Source: Paenibacillus mendelii (GTDB taxonomy: Bacteria; Bacillota; Bacilli; Paenibacillales; Paenibacillaceae). From it: a stretch of 64,000 nucleotides of DNA. Below the pieces are notes generated by a model. That model searched no databases, was not told the DNA's origin, and worked only from the letters and a program-made list of their open reading frames with translations. Position numbers and translations under genes: made by a program. Of this stretch, positions 53,385 through 63,120 are shown piece after piece (positions within the stretch are counted from its first letter, which is position 1; every line of letters starts with the position of its first letter). The stretch is taken from contig NZ_JANHOF010000003.1 of the NCBI RefSeq assembly GCF_024498075.1, forward strand, positions 310,001 to 374,000, given 5' to 3'.

Positions 53385-53612
53385 ATGGCGGAAACAATCC
53401 TCTTCTCCCTCTTTGTTCTGGCTGTTTCGGCGTATGAGGTACCGCGGCTGCTGCGCAAGCGTCATGTTAAGGAAGCGGTTTTTATCTCGTTCCTGCTGCT
53501 CGCCGGATTCATACTGGGTATCGTCACGACGAAGCTCATCAAGGTTCCCAGTCCGCTGATCGTACTGCGCTACATCTATCAGCCGCTGAGCATCTGGTTT
53601 TTCCGAAAATAA
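53385..53612 (+). CDS. Small two-helix membrane protein, GerD-type fourth subunit of the receptor operon
   Basis: A 75-residue protein with two membrane helices (about 4-18 and 32-48) and a basic loop RLLRKRHVKEAV. Its gene sits between GerC and the permease. Several GerA-type operons in Bacilli carry a D gene of this size and topology that tunes receptor response. AAGGGAATGA overlaps the GerC end as SD. Assignment is by size, topology and position, since the family is weakly conserved. Confidence 0.75.
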   Translation: MAETILFSLFVLAVSAYEVPRLLRKRHVKEAVFISFLLLAGFILGIVTTKLIKVPSPLIVLRYIYQPLSIWFFRK

Positions 53613-53635
53613 TCGTGAGAGGATGGCGGGGGCGT

Positions 53636-54730
53636 ATGCTCGATAACGTAAAAATCAGTATCCAGCAAATGGCGGTACTCGTCATCTTTCTAACCATTGG
53701 CGATTCTGTTCTGGTATTGCCGTCCGTGATTGCAGCTACCTCTAAACAAGATGCTTGGATATCGGGTATCATCGGTATTGCAGCGGGAATGCTTATTGCC
53801 TATATCATCCTGTCCCAATACCGGCTCAATCCGAGGGCAAGCCAGATCGAGCTCAATTTGAAGGTGCTTGGCAAGTGGATCGGCTGGCCCGTTTCCCTGT
53901 TGTTTTTGTTGTATTACTTATTAATGACTACCGCCATCATTAGGGAAGTCGGCAATTTCATGACAACTCAGATGATGCCCGAAACACCGATATGGAGCAT
54001 TCACGCGCTATTGCTCCTGATCTTGGTGAGCAGTGTAAGAAGCGGATTAGAGCCGATTGCCCGGACAGGTGAAATATTCCTCCCGATGTTCATCCTTTTT
54101 TTTGCGGCTCTGATCATCTTGAATCTCCCTGAGGTTAAGCTGATTCATTTAAAGCCTTATCTCGGTGAGGGAATCATCCCCCCAATACAGGGCTCGATTT
54201 ATCTTGCGGCTTTCTCCTTCTCAGAGCTCATTGCTTTGGCCATGGTGCTTCCGAGCGTAAGACCGGGCAAGCACTTATCCAGGGATTTTTTGTTAGCCGC
54301 GCTTTTTGGAGGCTTTTCGATTCTGGCCGTGATTTTCGGAACCATACTCGTTCTGGGACAGTATATCACGGCACATCAATATTACCCGGCCTACGCCCTT
54401 GCCAAGAAAATCAACATCGGCCAGTTTTTAGAGCGGGTGGAGGCCATGTTTGCGGTCATTTGGATTATATCGACCTATTTCAAATGCACGATCTATTTTT
54501 ATGCATTGAATGCGGGCACCACACAGCTATTCAAGCTTCGGGACAATCGCGCTTTGACGTTGCCGCTGGGAATTGTCCTGTTTGGAACAGCCTATGCCAT
54601 ATCGCCGAGTGAGATTTATTACAGCGACGCCATAAAAAAATATTGGCCTTTTATGGATTTGACGTTCAGCATGGTTTTTCCTCTGGCGCTCATTGCCGTG
54701 TACTCGCTTAGAAAGCTCGCGAAGGGATAG
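53636..54730 (+). CDS. GerB-type spore germination permease
   Basis: Subunit B of the germinant receptor, a 364-residue amino-acid-permease-like protein with about ten helices. Family marks are ISIQQMAVLVIFLTIGDSVLVLPS, the conserved TSKQDAWISGIIG, and MVLPSVRPGKH. It binds the germinant in the inner spore membrane. ATG 53636 is chosen over GTG 53615 as it aligns with family N-termini. It ends the operon, followed by a strong terminator. Confidence 0.92.
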   Translation: MLDNVKISIQQMAVLVIFLTIGDSVLVLPSVIAATSKQDAWISGIIGIAAGMLIAYIILSQYRLNPRASQIELNLKVLGKWIGWPVSLLFLLYYLLMTTAIIREVGNFMTTQMMPETPIWSIHALLLLILVSSVRSGLEPIARTGEIFLPMFILFFAALIILNLPEVKLIHLKPYLGEGIIPPIQGSIYLAAFSFSELIALAMVLPSVRPGKHLSRDFLLAALFGGFSILAVIFGTILVLGQYITAHQYYPAYALAKKINIGQFLERVEAMFAVIWIISTYFKCTIYFYALNAGTTQLFKLRDNRALTLPLGIVLFGTAYAISPSEIYYSDAIKKYWPFMDLTFSMVFPLALIAVYSLRKLAKG

Positions 54731-54757
54731 CTTCCGGGATTGAATCTGGAAGACAAA

Positions 54758-54796
54758 GAAGCAAGCCGCAATGTGAAAGCGGCTTGCTTCTTCTTG
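54758..54796. terminator. Bidirectional terminator after the germination operon
   Basis: Perfect 12-bp stem GAAGCAAGCCGC / GCGGCTTGCTTC with 9-nt loop, TTCTT on plus exit and TTTGTCTT on minus exit. Confidence 0.88.
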
Positions 54797-54807
54797 TGCG
54801 CGGCAGA

Positions 54808-55848
54808 TCACGTGTTGAGGATGACCTTCTGCCCAACCTCCAGCCCTTTGACCACTTCAACCTCCCGCTGCGTGGTCAGACCGGTCTCGACATCGATTTC
54901 CTTCACGCGATCGTTCTCCATTACCTGAACGTAGTTGCGTCCCAGGTAATTGCGCAGCGCATTCCGCGGAATGACGATGACGTTCTCCCGCTTCTCCATA
55001 AAGATCTTAAAGTCCGCATACTCGCCAATTCTTAGAGGAAGATTGGTCACCGAAGGGACACCGATGATAAGCGATTTGCTGTTGCGTCTGATGATACTTT
55101 CAACATCGCTCTTGGGCGCAGTTTGTGGTGTTTGCAATACTTTACCTTTATAGGTCTTCTTCTTGATCGTCACTTCGACGTCCATGTCCACCTTCGCGCC
55201 TACCAGCGATTTGGCTTCCGTTGCTTCATAGACTAAATCGACGTCATTCGGGTCCGCAATAACCGCGACCGTGCGGTTGGCTTCAACACCGTCCCCGGTT
55301 CGCAAGCTGTCCACGTAGGTAACGACACCGTCCATGGGTGCAAATAGCAGCGCCTTGTTATACTCCTTCTCCAAGGAGTTGAGGATGAGTTGTTCACCCT
55401 TCAAATCAAGCTCCCGGAGCCTGATGTCATCTGTACTCATCTCCGTTGTGGTGGCGTTGAATAACTGAAGATTCCTTTTCTCCACATTGAGCTTCTGCAG
55501 CTTGATGCGCACAGGTAAATCGCCGGTATCGAGCTCAGCGATCGGTTGACCGGCTTTCACCAAATCGCCAACCTGCACGAATATATTTTTGAGACGGCCT
55601 CCGGTTTCCGGGAACGAGACAGGGGTATTGCTGCCTGATGTCGCTGTTGCTGTAGAGGTAATAAATCGTTCAATGTTACCGCGTTTCACGTCGACGATTT
55701 CATACTGCTTCTGAACCTTTTGCAGAGTAGGGGGCTGGAGTGAATCCTCTTCCTCTGGCAGTAGCGAGCAGCCTGACATGAGCGACAGGACGAGTGCAGC
55801 CGACGCCATGCGCCTAACGAGCATTCGCTTGCGTATTACTTGAACCAT
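54808..55848 (-). CDS. Orphan HlyD/RND-type adaptor lipoprotein
   Basis: A 346-residue exported lipoprotein (lipobox SLMSGC). A barrel-sandwich half (ETGGRLKNIFVQVGDLVKAGQPIAELD in part, as VGDLVKAGQPIAEL), a helical hairpin (~105-165), APMDGVVTYVDSLRTGD, and a C-terminal beta-barrel follow. The design is that of an efflux adaptor, but no ABC or RND gene is adjacent on its strand. AGGAGG lies 12 nt before ATG 55848. It may serve a transporter encoded elsewhere, or take part in sporulation, given its neighbour. Confidence 0.87.
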   Translation of the reverse strand: MVQVIRKRMLVRRMASAALVLSLMSGCSLLPEEEDSLQPPTLQKVQKQYEIVDVKRGNIERFITSTATATSGSNTPVSFPETGGRLKNIFVQVGDLVKAGQPIAELDTGDLPVRIKLQKLNVEKRNLQLFNATTTEMSTDDIRLRELDLKGEQLILNSLEKEYNKALLFAPMDGVVTYVDSLRTGDGVEANRTVAVIADPNDVDLVYEATEAKSLVGAKVDMDVEVTIKKKTYKGKVLQTPQTAPKSDVESIIRRNSKSLIIGVPSVTNLPLRIGEYADFKIFMEKRENVIVIPRNALRNYLGRNYVQVMENDRVKEIDVETGLTTQREVEVVKGLEVGQKVILNT

Positions 55849-56071
55849 CGGTACAATGTTCCTCCTCTATTGCTGCCTTTATATTCCATATGTTCTACTA
55901 TCTCTCTTAATCCAAGAATAAAGGCGGACAAGGATAGTGTCAACGTTTACATTTCCAATTATAGGTGAATTCTCCTCCGTAGACAGCCTGAAACTCCCTT
56001 ATTAGTGATTGTCACCTATACGCATGTGTGCTAATGTTGCTTGTATAATTTACAGTGAAGGGTGTGGAGGC

Positions 56072-57292
56072 ATGGCAACAGGTGCTTCAACGCGAGCGGC
56101 TGCAGTTCAAACCGGCACCGTCTATGCCATTTTATTTGCAATCAGTTCCGTTCACATGCTGAATGACACCATGCAGGCGATAGTAACAGCGATGTTTCCC
56201 GTTGTCCGGACCTCGCTCGACCTGTCTCTTGGGCAAATTGGCTGGGTTGCGTTCGCCTTGAATATGACATCCTCGGTCATGCAGCCGGTCGTCGGCTTCT
56301 TATCTGACAAGCGGCCCGCGCCGTGGATGCTGCCCCTCGGAATGGTGCTTAGTCTGATCGGGGTAGCCGGGCTCGCTTATTCACCCGGGTTCTGGACACT
56401 CATGCTAGCGGTTATGTTTGTCGGCTTGGGGTCGGCCATCTTCCATCCGGAAGGCTCGCGTGTCGTTTACTTCGCTGCCGGCGGGCGGCGCGGTCTGGCT
56501 CAGTCGATCTACCAGGTTGGAGGCAACGCGGGGAGCTCGCTGGCGCCGCTTATGACGATCTTCATTTTCGTACCGTTAGGCCAGTCTGGTGCGGTATGGG
56601 GAACGCTGCTCGCTGCGGCAGCTATTATTATTCTGCTGCGCGTCGTTCCTTGGTATCGTACCCAGCTTGCGGTTCACGGCAAGCCGGTGAAGCGTCCCGT
56701 GAAATCGGCAGCAGGCCCTGCGGATACGAGTCAGGTGCGCCGGAATGTGGGGTTTGCTCTATTTCTGCTTGTCTTGCTGGTGTTTGCAAGGTCATGGTAT
56801 ACGACAGGGATCTCGACGTATTATCAAATCTACTTAGAGGATTTTCGGGGCTACTCGCTCAAGGCGGCCCAGGTACCGATCTTTCTGTTTATGGCAGCCG
56901 GAGTGCTCGGCACCTTTCTCGGGGGCATTCTGGCGGATCGATTCGGTCGTAAGCGGATGATCCTGATCTCCATCGGCGGTGCTGCTCCATTCGCATTATT
57001 ACTCCCTTATTTGCCTTCCGCCTTGATTTATCCCGTCATCTTCATCTTGGGAGTCGTATTGTTATCGGGTTTCTCCGTAAGTGTCGTCTATGCGCAGGAA
57101 CTTCTTCCGGGTAAGGTAGGTATGGCTTCGGGACTTATTACAGGGCTGGCCTTCGGAATGGGTGCAATAGGAGCGGTCATAATTGGAGAAGCAGGTGACA
57201 TATGGGGTCTTGACCGGGTACTGACCTGGTCGAGCTTCCTGCCGCTCATCGGACTCCTGGCCATTGCGCTTCCTCCGGATCGGCGAGATTAA
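56072..57292 (+). CDS. MFS transporter, fosmidomycin-resistance (Fsr) type
   Basis: A 406-residue 12-helix exporter. The start SSVHMLNDTMQAIVTAMFPV, FHPEGSRVVYFAAGGRRGLAQSIYQVGGNAG in part (as FHPEGSRVV and QSIYQVGGNAGSSLAP) and LADRFGRKRMI are typical of the Fsr branch. ATG 56072 follows GAAGGGTG and GGAGG. The substrate may be a phosphonate or another small anion. It is a single gene; a terminator at 57354 follows. Confidence 0.9.
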   Translation: MATGASTRAAAVQTGTVYAILFAISSVHMLNDTMQAIVTAMFPVVRTSLDLSLGQIGWVAFALNMTSSVMQPVVGFLSDKRPAPWMLPLGMVLSLIGVAGLAYSPGFWTLMLAVMFVGLGSAIFHPEGSRVVYFAAGGRRGLAQSIYQVGGNAGSSLAPLMTIFIFVPLGQSGAVWGTLLAAAAIIILLRVVPWYRTQLAVHGKPVKRPVKSAAGPADTSQVRRNVGFALFLLVLLVFARSWYTTGISTYYQIYLEDFRGYSLKAAQVPIFLFMAAGVLGTFLGGILADRFGRKRMILISIGGAAPFALLLPYLPSALIYPVIFILGVVLLSGFSVSVVYAQELLPGKVGMASGLITGLAFGMGAIGAVIIGEAGDIWGLDRVLTWSSFLPLIGLLAIALPPDRRD

Positions 57293-57353
57293 TGTACACG
57301 CTGCCCTGCGGACCCAGCTGGTATGGACTCATTCGATTTGCATATTCGTTAAT

Positions 57354-57388
57354 AAGAAGCGGTGATTCATTTCGCCGCTTCTTTGTGA
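57354..57388 (+). terminator. Intrinsic terminator after the Fsr-type gene
   Basis: AAGAAGCGG pairs with CCGCTTCTT, followed by TGTGATT. From here to the riboswitch (57389-57682) I see no gene, only a probable promoter region of the kdp operon. Confidence 0.7.
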
Positions 57389-57682
57389 TTTCCGGATACT
57401 GCTCGACAGCTGTACTTTTGCTGCTATTTATGAAAAGACGAGATTGAGCGAGAATCAGTGAGCATGAAGGATATCTATAGAGATGTAAGCGTTGTATGCA
57501 AGCGAAAGCTGGCTGGAATGGTGGTATTTTCAGCTGCGGGCTCGCTTTACAGGCTATCGAAGCAGGAGTAAGATTCAATTCATCGATCTTCTTGTTCTTA
57601 CCAAATCGGAGGCCTCCGAGCAGGAGAATGATTCGAACTCGATTGTAGATTCAATATGTGAAACGCAATGAATTAACCGTCT

Positions 57683-57854
57683 TTATCGCTGAGTCCTTCA
57701 GATCTTATGAAGGAGCGGGGGAACCAACGGCAGCATGCAGTGCGATGCGTATGCAGCAGCCATGGGGTGAATCTTGGGTCAGAAGACTGAACCGAGTAGG
57801 GCGACTCTCACGCCCGAATCCGACAGCTAACCTCGTAAGCGTATAGGGAGAGGC
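57683..57854 (+). ncRNA. c-di-AMP riboswitch (ydaO/yuaA type) upstream of kdp
   Basis: Conserved blocks of the ydaO aptamer appear in order: ATCGCTGAGTC, a variable hairpin, GCGGGGGAACC, a variable stem, GGGGTGAATC, GAGTAGGGCGACTCTCA, CCGAATCCGACAGCTAACC, TCGTAAGCGTATAGGGAGAGG. Known members bind cyclic di-AMP and switch genes off, mostly potassium transporters and wall hydrolases. The strong terminator at 57941-57984 is the natural expression platform. High c-di-AMP would therefore stop transcription before kdp. Confidence 0.95.
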
Positions 57855-57940
57855 AACATTAACACGTGCTGTCATAGCTCGAGATGATTTTGCTGTGCCT
57901 TTCTAGGTGCAATGCCGAGTCTACTCTTGCTATGGATTTT

Positions 57941-57984
57941 AGAAGCCACGGGTCATGTTCCTCATGCCCGCTGGCTTCTTTTTT
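57941..57984 (+). terminator. Riboswitch-linked intrinsic terminator
   Basis: GAAGCC(AC)GGGTCAT pairs with ATGCCC(GCT)GGCTTC, followed by six T. It lies about 90 nt after the aptamer and 55 nt before the first ORF. An antiterminator arm was not resolved by eye. Confidence 0.88.
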
Positions 57985-58039
57985 GTGCCTTACTATGGAT
58001 GGAAATTGAATAAAAGGGATCGAAAGGAATGGTGTAAGA

Positions 58040-58150
58040 ATGACCGATGTTTGGATGATTGTCATGCTGGCAGCGGGATTCGGCCTCGCAGCTGGTTTTG
58101 TCATCTGGTGCAGCAGCGTGGTTGAGGATGCGGGAGGGAACGAAACATGA
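58040..58150 (+). CDS. Tiny single-helix membrane protein preceding kdpF
   Basis: A 36-residue ORF, MTDVWMIVMLAAGFGLAAG followed by FVIWCSSVV and a short polar tail (EDAGGNET). One clear membrane helix. AAAGGAATGGTG lies upstream of ATG 58040, and its stop overlaps the kdpF start by 4 nt (ATGA), the same coupling as real operon genes. It is too short for standard gene finders. It may be an extra KdpF-like stabilising subunit; the function is not known. Confidence 0.7.
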   Translation: MTDVWMIVMLAAGFGLAAGFVIWCSSVVEDAGGNET

Positions 58151-58224
58151 TTCTAACGGCAATTATTGCAGGGCTCGTATTTATGTATTTGGTTTACGCA
58201 CTGATTCACCCGGAGAAGTTCTAG
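58147..58224 (+). CDS. kdpF: KdpF, small subunit of the K+-transporting ATPase
   Basis: A 25-residue single-helix peptide (MILTAIIAGLVFMYLVYAL, ending IHPEKF), matching KdpF in length, hydrophobicity and the typical basic end. It stabilises the KdpABC complex in the membrane. The stop is 15 bp before kdpA, with AGGAGG overlapping its end. Confidence 0.9.
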   Translation: MILTAIIAGLVFMYLVYALIHPEKF

Positions 58225-58239
58225 GAGGCTGGTTGATTT

Positions 58240-59919
58240 ATGGATATCTTGCAAATTGTAATCGTCATCGCTGTCCTTGGGCTGTTAGTGAAGCCGCTGG
58301 GCACGTATGTCTATCATGTGTTCTCGAATGAATCGAATTGGACGGACCGCATATTCAGCAGAGTTGAACGGATCATTTATGCGTTAATCGGGCTGAAGAA
58401 GCGGGAGGGAATGACCTGGAAGACGTATGCGCTTAGCGTCATCGCTGCGAACGTTGTGCTTGTCGCGATCGGTTATGTGCTGCTGCGGATCCAGGGTGGA
58501 TTGCTGCTTAATCCAAGCGGGAACGCCAATATGGAATCGACCCTTAGCTTTAATACGATCATCAGCTTCATGACCAACACGAATCTCCAGCATTATAGTG
58601 GAGAATCGGGCGTCACTTATCTAACCCAGATGGCGGTCATAACGATGATGATGTTCACCTCTGCCGCAACAGGATTCTCTGTCGCCGTTGCTTTTGTAAG
58701 AGGGATTACGAGTAAAGGGCGTACGATCGGCAACTTTTTTGAAGACTTTGTTAAAGGGCATGTACGTATCTTTCTGCCGATCTCATTCCTGATGACGCTC
58801 GTTCTTGTTGCACTGCAAGTCCCGCAAACGCTGGATCCGACCCTCGTGGTCACGACGCTGCAGGGCGTGACGCAGCATATCCCGATGGGGCCGGTAGCAT
58901 CGCTTGAGACGATCAAGCATATCGGTACGAACGGGGGCGGGTTCTTCGGTGTCAACTCGGCTCACCCGTTCGAGAATCCAAGCGGTATCACGAATGTACT
59001 GGAAATCCTCATGATGTGGGCACTTCCCGCATCGCTGCCTTATATGTTCGGGCGGTTCGCACGGAATCGCAAGCAAGGCTGGGTCATTTTTTCCGCCATG
59101 ATGGCGCTATTCCTGGTGTTCGTCTCCTTGACTTACTTCTCGGAAAAAGCAGGAAGCCCAGCAATGAACGCCATTGGAATCGATGTTTCACAAGGAAGCA
59201 TGGAAGGCAAGGAGGTTCGCTTCGGCATCGCTCAATCGGCCTTGTTTACGGCGGTCACGACAGCGGCAACAACAGGCAGCGTCAATAACATGCATGATAC
59301 GCTGACACCGCTTGGCGGGATTGCACCGTTGGCGCAGATGATGCTGAACTGTGTATTCGGGGGCAAAGGCGTCGGATTAATGAATATGCTCATGTACGCG
59401 ATGCTCGGTGTATTCCTATGCGGACTGATGGTCGGGCGGACACCTGAGTTTCTGGGCCGTAAGATCGAGCCCCGGGAGATGAAGCTCATTGCGATCGCGA
59501 TCCTGGCGCATCCGCTCATCATTCTGGCTCCGACAGCTATTGCCTTCATGACCGAGCTTGGGAAGGGCTCGATATCGAATCCAAACTTTCATGGCATTAC
59601 GCAGGTGCTGTATGAATATACCTCGTCAGCTGCGAACAACGGGTCCGGGTTTGAAGGGCTCGCGGATAACACGCCATTCTGGAACATCACGACCGGTCTG
59701 GTCATGTTCTTCGGACGGTATATCTCCATGATCGCGATGCTGGCCGTTGCCGGATCATTGGTCCGCAAAACGCATGTGCCCGAAACAATCGGGACCTTCC
59801 GGACGGATAACGCGTTGTTCACGGGTATTTTGGTCGGTACTGTGCTGTTAATTGGCGCACTAACATTTCTCCCGGTCATCGCGCTCGGACCGGTAGCCGA
59901 ATATTTAACGCTTCGATAA
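58240..59919 (+). CDS. kdpA: KdpA, potassium-binding channel-like subunit
   Basis: A 559-residue polytopic protein with the four pseudo-repeated pore regions of the superfamily of K+ transporters. [53 protein letters not shown] and the late ANNGSGFEG are the selectivity-filter regions. AGGAGG is 11 nt upstream. It gives high-affinity K+ entry in the Kdp P-type ATPase and is under the c-di-AMP riboswitch. Confidence 0.97.
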   Translation: MDILQIVIVIAVLGLLVKPLGTYVYHVFSNESNWTDRIFSRVERIIYALIGLKKREGMTWKTYALSVIAANVVLVAIGYVLLRIQGGLLLNPSGNANMESTLSFNTIISFMTNTNLQHYSGESGVTYLTQMAVITMMMFTSAATGFSVAVAFVRGITSKGRTIGNFFEDFVKGHVRIFLPISFLMTLVLVALQVPQTLDPTLVVTTLQGVTQHIPMGPVASLETIKHIGTNGGGFFGVNSAHPFENPSGITNVLEILMMWALPASLPYMFGRFARNRKQGWVIFSAMMALFLVFVSLTYFSEKAGSPAMNAIGIDVSQGSMEGKEVRFGIAQSALFTAVTTAATTGSVNNMHDTLTPLGGIAPLAQMMLNCVFGGKGVGLMNMLMYAMLGVFLCGLMVGRTPEFLGRKIEPREMKLIAIAILAHPLIILAPTAIAFMTELGKGSISNPNFHGITQVLYEYTSSAANNGSGFEGLADNTPFWNITTGLVMFFGRYISMIAMLAVAGSLVRKTHVPETIGTFRTDNALFTGILVGTVLLIGALTFLPVIALGPVAEYLTLR

Positions 59920-59935
59920 GCGAGGGGAAGAGAAA

Positions 59936-61975
59936 ATGAAACAACAACGACAACAACGCAAAAAGCTGCTGACGGGTGACATTGTCAAGCAGGCTGCAAT
60001 CGATAGTGTCATGAAGCTAAGCCCGGCTGCAATGATCAAGAACCCGGTCATGTTCATTGTCGAAATCGGAACGGTCGTCGTGCTGCTGCTGACGCTGTTC
60101 CCCAGCTGGTTCGATGCGGAGGAGCGGTTCGGATTCAATCTGACGGTGTTCCTGATCTTGCTCATAACCGTACTGTTTGCAAACTTTGCCGAAGCGCTCG
60201 CCGAGGGCAGAGGTAAAGCGCAGGCAGACTCGCTCAAGAAGACAAAGCGGGAAGTGGTTGCGAGCAAGCTAGTCAACGGTGAGGTGGTCGTCGTACAGGC
60301 ATCTACGCTGCGCAAAGGTGACTCCGTCATCGTAGAACAGGGTGAGATGATTCCTGGCGATGGCGAGGTGATCGAAGGACTTGCTTCGGTTGACGAATCG
60401 GCCATTACGGGTGAATCGGCACCCGTCATTAAAGAGGCCGGAGGAGACTTTAGTTCCGTCACCGGCGGTACACGGGTCGTAAGCGATCGAATTGTGATCC
60501 GCATTACAAACGACCCGGGCGAATCATTCATTGACCGGATGATATCCCTCGTTGAAGGCGCTAAGAGGCAGAAGACGCCTAATGAGATCGCGTTAAATAC
60601 ACTTCTCATAAGTTTGACGCTCATTTTCCTTATTGTCGTGGTTACGTTGGCGCCCATCGCGAAGTATGTCGGGGTCGATTTGGAAATCCCCGTCCTGATC
60701 GCCCTGCTCGTCTGCTTGATACCTACAACAATCGGCGGTTTATTGTCTGCTATCGGGATAGCGGGGATGGATCGTGTGACGCAGTTCAATGTATTGGCGA
60801 TGTCGGGGAAAGCCGTTGAGGCGGCAGGCGATATAAACACGATGATTCTTGATAAGACCGGTACAATCACGTTTGGGAATCGGATGGCCAGTGAATTCGT
60901 ACCGGTCGGCGGTGCATCGTTAGCGGAGGTCGCAGCGTGGTCGGCGATCAGCTCCGTTCAAGATGAAACGCCGGAAGGGCGCTCGGTGCTGGAGCTCCTG
61001 AAGAAACAAGGCACCGCCTATGACACAGCACTTGCTGAAGGAGGCACGTTCATCGAATTTAAAGCCGAAACCCGAATGAGCGGTGTTGACCTGACAAACG
61101 GCCGGTTGGTACGTAAGGGGGCGGTCGATGCGGTGAAGCAGTGGATCGTCGCGCAAGGCGGCCAAGTGCCAAGCGAGTTAGATGCGGAGACGGAGCGTAT
61201 CGCATCGGCGGGAGGCACGCCTTTGGCGGTGGCGGTAGATACCCGGATTTATGGGCTTATCTATTTGAAGGACACGGTGAAACCGGGGATGAAGGAACGC
61301 TTCGAGCAGCTCCGCAGGATGGGGATCCGTACAATCATGTGTACCGGCGATAATCCGCTGACGGCTGCCACGATAGCCAAAGAAGCAGGTGTCGATGATT
61401 TCATCGCAGAGAGCAAGCCGGAGGATAAAATTGCCGTCATCAAGCGGGAGCAAGCGCAAGGCAAGCTGGTCGCGATGACGGGCGACGGTACGAATGACGC
61501 ACCTGCGCTCGCGCAGGCCGACGTTGGACTTGCGATGAACAGCGGTACGGTCGCGGCTAAGGAAGCGGCAAATATGGTTGATCTCGATTCCGATCCATCC
61601 AAGATTATCGAGGTCGTCGCCATCGGCAAGCAGCTGCTCATGACACGAGGAGCTTTGACAACCTTTAGTATTGCGAACGATGTGGCCAAATATTTTGCGA
61701 TTATTCCGGCGATTTTCCTGCTGGCGATTCCGGAGATGAGTGTTCTGAACGTTATGCAGCTCGGGTCCCCCTTCTCCGCGATATTGTCGGCGCTCCTATT
61801 CAATGCGATTATCATTCCGCTGCTCATTCCGCTTGCCATGAAGGGCGTAGCGTACAAACCGATGAGCTCGGCGAAGCTGCTCAGCCGAAATTTGGTCGTG
61901 TATGGGCTGGGTGGAGTTATCGCGCCGTTCATTGGGATTAAACTAATCGATATGATTGTCCATTTGTGGATATAA
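59936..61975 (+). CDS. kdpB: KdpB, P-type ATPase subunit
   Basis: A 679-residue catalytic subunit. The phosphorylated Asp306 lies in [12 protein letters not shown], the actuator loop is TGESAPV, and the hinge is [11 protein letters not shown]. Membrane helices flank the core in the P1A arrangement. It couples ATP hydrolysis to K+ entry through KdpA. It starts 16 bp after kdpA with GAGGGGAAGAG as SD. Confidence 0.97.
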   Translation: MKQQRQQRKKLLTGDIVKQAAIDSVMKLSPAAMIKNPVMFIVEIGTVVVLLLTLFPSWFDAEERFGFNLTVFLILLITVLFANFAEALAEGRGKAQADSLKKTKREVVASKLVNGEVVVVQASTLRKGDSVIVEQGEMIPGDGEVIEGLASVDESAITGESAPVIKEAGGDFSSVTGGTRVVSDRIVIRITNDPGESFIDRMISLVEGAKRQKTPNEIALNTLLISLTLIFLIVVVTLAPIAKYVGVDLEIPVLIALLVCLIPTTIGGLLSAIGIAGMDRVTQFNVLAMSGKAVEAAGDINTMILDKTGTITFGNRMASEFVPVGGASLAEVAAWSAISSVQDETPEGRSVLELLKKQGTAYDTALAEGGTFIEFKAETRMSGVDLTNGRLVRKGAVDAVKQWIVAQGGQVPSELDAETERIASAGGTPLAVAVDTRIYGLIYLKDTVKPGMKERFEQLRRMGIRTIMCTGDNPLTAATIAKEAGVDDFIAESKPEDKIAVIKREQAQGKLVAMTGDGTNDAPALAQADVGLAMNSGTVAAKEAANMVDLDSDPSKIIEVVAIGKQLLMTRGALTTFSIANDVAKYFAIIPAIFLLAIPEMSVLNVMQLGSPFSAILSALLFNAIIIPLLIPLAMKGVAYKPMSSAKLLSRNLVVYGLGGVIAPFIGIKLIDMIVHLWI

Positions 61976-62050
61976 AGAAATAAGTAAAAGTGGTCGGCGA
62001 GGCCTTTCTAAGAATGGGGTCGTTGCTGCTGCTGACAGGAGGCAAGAAAG

Positions 62051-62686
62051 ATGAAGCAAGTTTCAGAGATGGGAAGCGGGAACGTGAACGGGAGCAGGGG
62101 CGGTGCGGCCTGGAGCGGATCGGTCTGGGCGGTGGCAGCTCGGGCGGGCATAGTCTTCATTATATTATGCGGTTTGGTCTATCCGCTTGTAAGTACGGGA
62201 GCGGCACAGCTTCTGTTCCCGCATCAGGCCAATGGGAGCCTGCTGGAGAATCAAGAAGGTCAGGTAGTGGGGTCTGAGTTGATCGGTCAACAATTTACCG
62301 ATCCTGCTTATTTCCAAGGCCGTATTTCGAGTATCGACTATAAGGCGGAGGGATCGGGTACGAACAATTATGGACCGTCTAATGCGGATTTGCTTGCACG
62401 GGTTCATGCATCAATCGAAGAGTGGAAAAAGGCAAATCCCGATGTTTCGGTTGATCGTGTGCCGATCGCGCTGCTTACAAACTCCGGTTCCGGGCTGGAT
62501 CCGCATATTACACCCGAATCGGCAGTCGTACAAATTCCGCGAATCAGCAAGCTGACGGGGGTGTCTGCGGATCAATTAACGAAACTAGTAGACCAATATA
62601 CCGAAGGCCGCGACCTCGGCGTGTTCGGTGATCCAAGAGTTAATGTGCTTAAGTTAAACTTGGCGCTAAAAGAGTACGTGAAGTAA
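62051..62686 (+). CDS. kdpC: KdpC, K+-transporting ATPase subunit
   Basis: A 211-residue subunit with one N-terminal helix (about 33-52) and an outer domain with QFTDPAYFQGRISSIDYKAEGSGTNNYGPSNADL in part (as YFQGRISSIDYKAEGSG and NYGPSNADL), and VPIALLTNSGSGLDPHITPESA in part. The N-terminal 20 residues before the helix are a Gly/Ser-rich extension not seen in the shorter relatives. ATG 62051 follows ACAGGAGG. It may act as a chaperone for ATP binding to KdpB. Confidence 0.96.
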   Translation: MKQVSEMGSGNVNGSRGGAAWSGSVWAVAARAGIVFIILCGLVYPLVSTGAAQLLFPHQANGSLLENQEGQVVGSELIGQQFTDPAYFQGRISSIDYKAEGSGTNNYGPSNADLLARVHASIEEWKKANPDVSVDRVPIALLTNSGSGLDPHITPESAVVQIPRISKLTGVSADQLTKLVDQYTEGRDLGVFGDPRVNVLKLNLALKEYVK

Positions 62687-62698
62687 TTTGAAAACCTT

Positions 62699-62739
62699 CT
62701 AAGGGATGGTGAGGCAGCTTCGAACTCACGATCCCTTAG
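62699..62739 (+). terminator. Possible terminator after kdpC
   Basis: CTAAGGGATGGTGAG / CTCACGATCCCTTAG, 15-bp stem with one mismatch, followed by ATTATATG. The T-tract is weak. Confidence 0.55.
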
Positions 62740-62794
62740 ATTATATGTTCATGATTCCCATAGTTTGTGTGAGAATGCCATAAGATAAATGCAG

Positions 62795-62993
62795 GCTTAC
62801 GTCCACTATCCCTGTGACTCAGAAAAACGATCAGAGCTACTAGGTCTGCAATGAGGTGAGGTTAAGGGGGGTAATTTAGCTTATGTCCACTATCCCTGTG
62901 ACTCAGAAAAACGATCAGAACTACTAGGTCTGTAATGAGGTGAGGTTTAGGGGTTAAATTAGCTTATGTCCACTATCCCTATGGCTCAGAGAG
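62795..62993. repeat. Two and a half tandem copies of an ~84-bp repeat
   Basis: Units begin at 62795, 62879 and 62962 (the last is cut short). Each opens GCTTAYGTCCACTATCCC, followed by TGTGACTCAGAAAAACGATC, then CTACTAGGTCTG and a G-rich end (GAGGTGAGG). The two full units differ at only a few positions. The core CCACTATCCC is the reverse complement of the core of the next array. Confidence 0.85.
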
Positions 62994-63120
62994 TGATGTG
63001 GATAGCAGTGAATAATTGTCTTAAGGACTGCTTACCAACTACTAGCTTTGACAACAACACTGATGGTCAGATTCAAGAATCTACAATCTAACCAGCCATC
63101 TATAGAAATAAGAATGCGTA

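Noticed and set aside
61990..62277. A plus-strand frame overlapping the kdpC start
   Set aside because: KdpC in the other frame is unmistakable and has the SD; this frame is low-complexity Gly/Ser/Arg.
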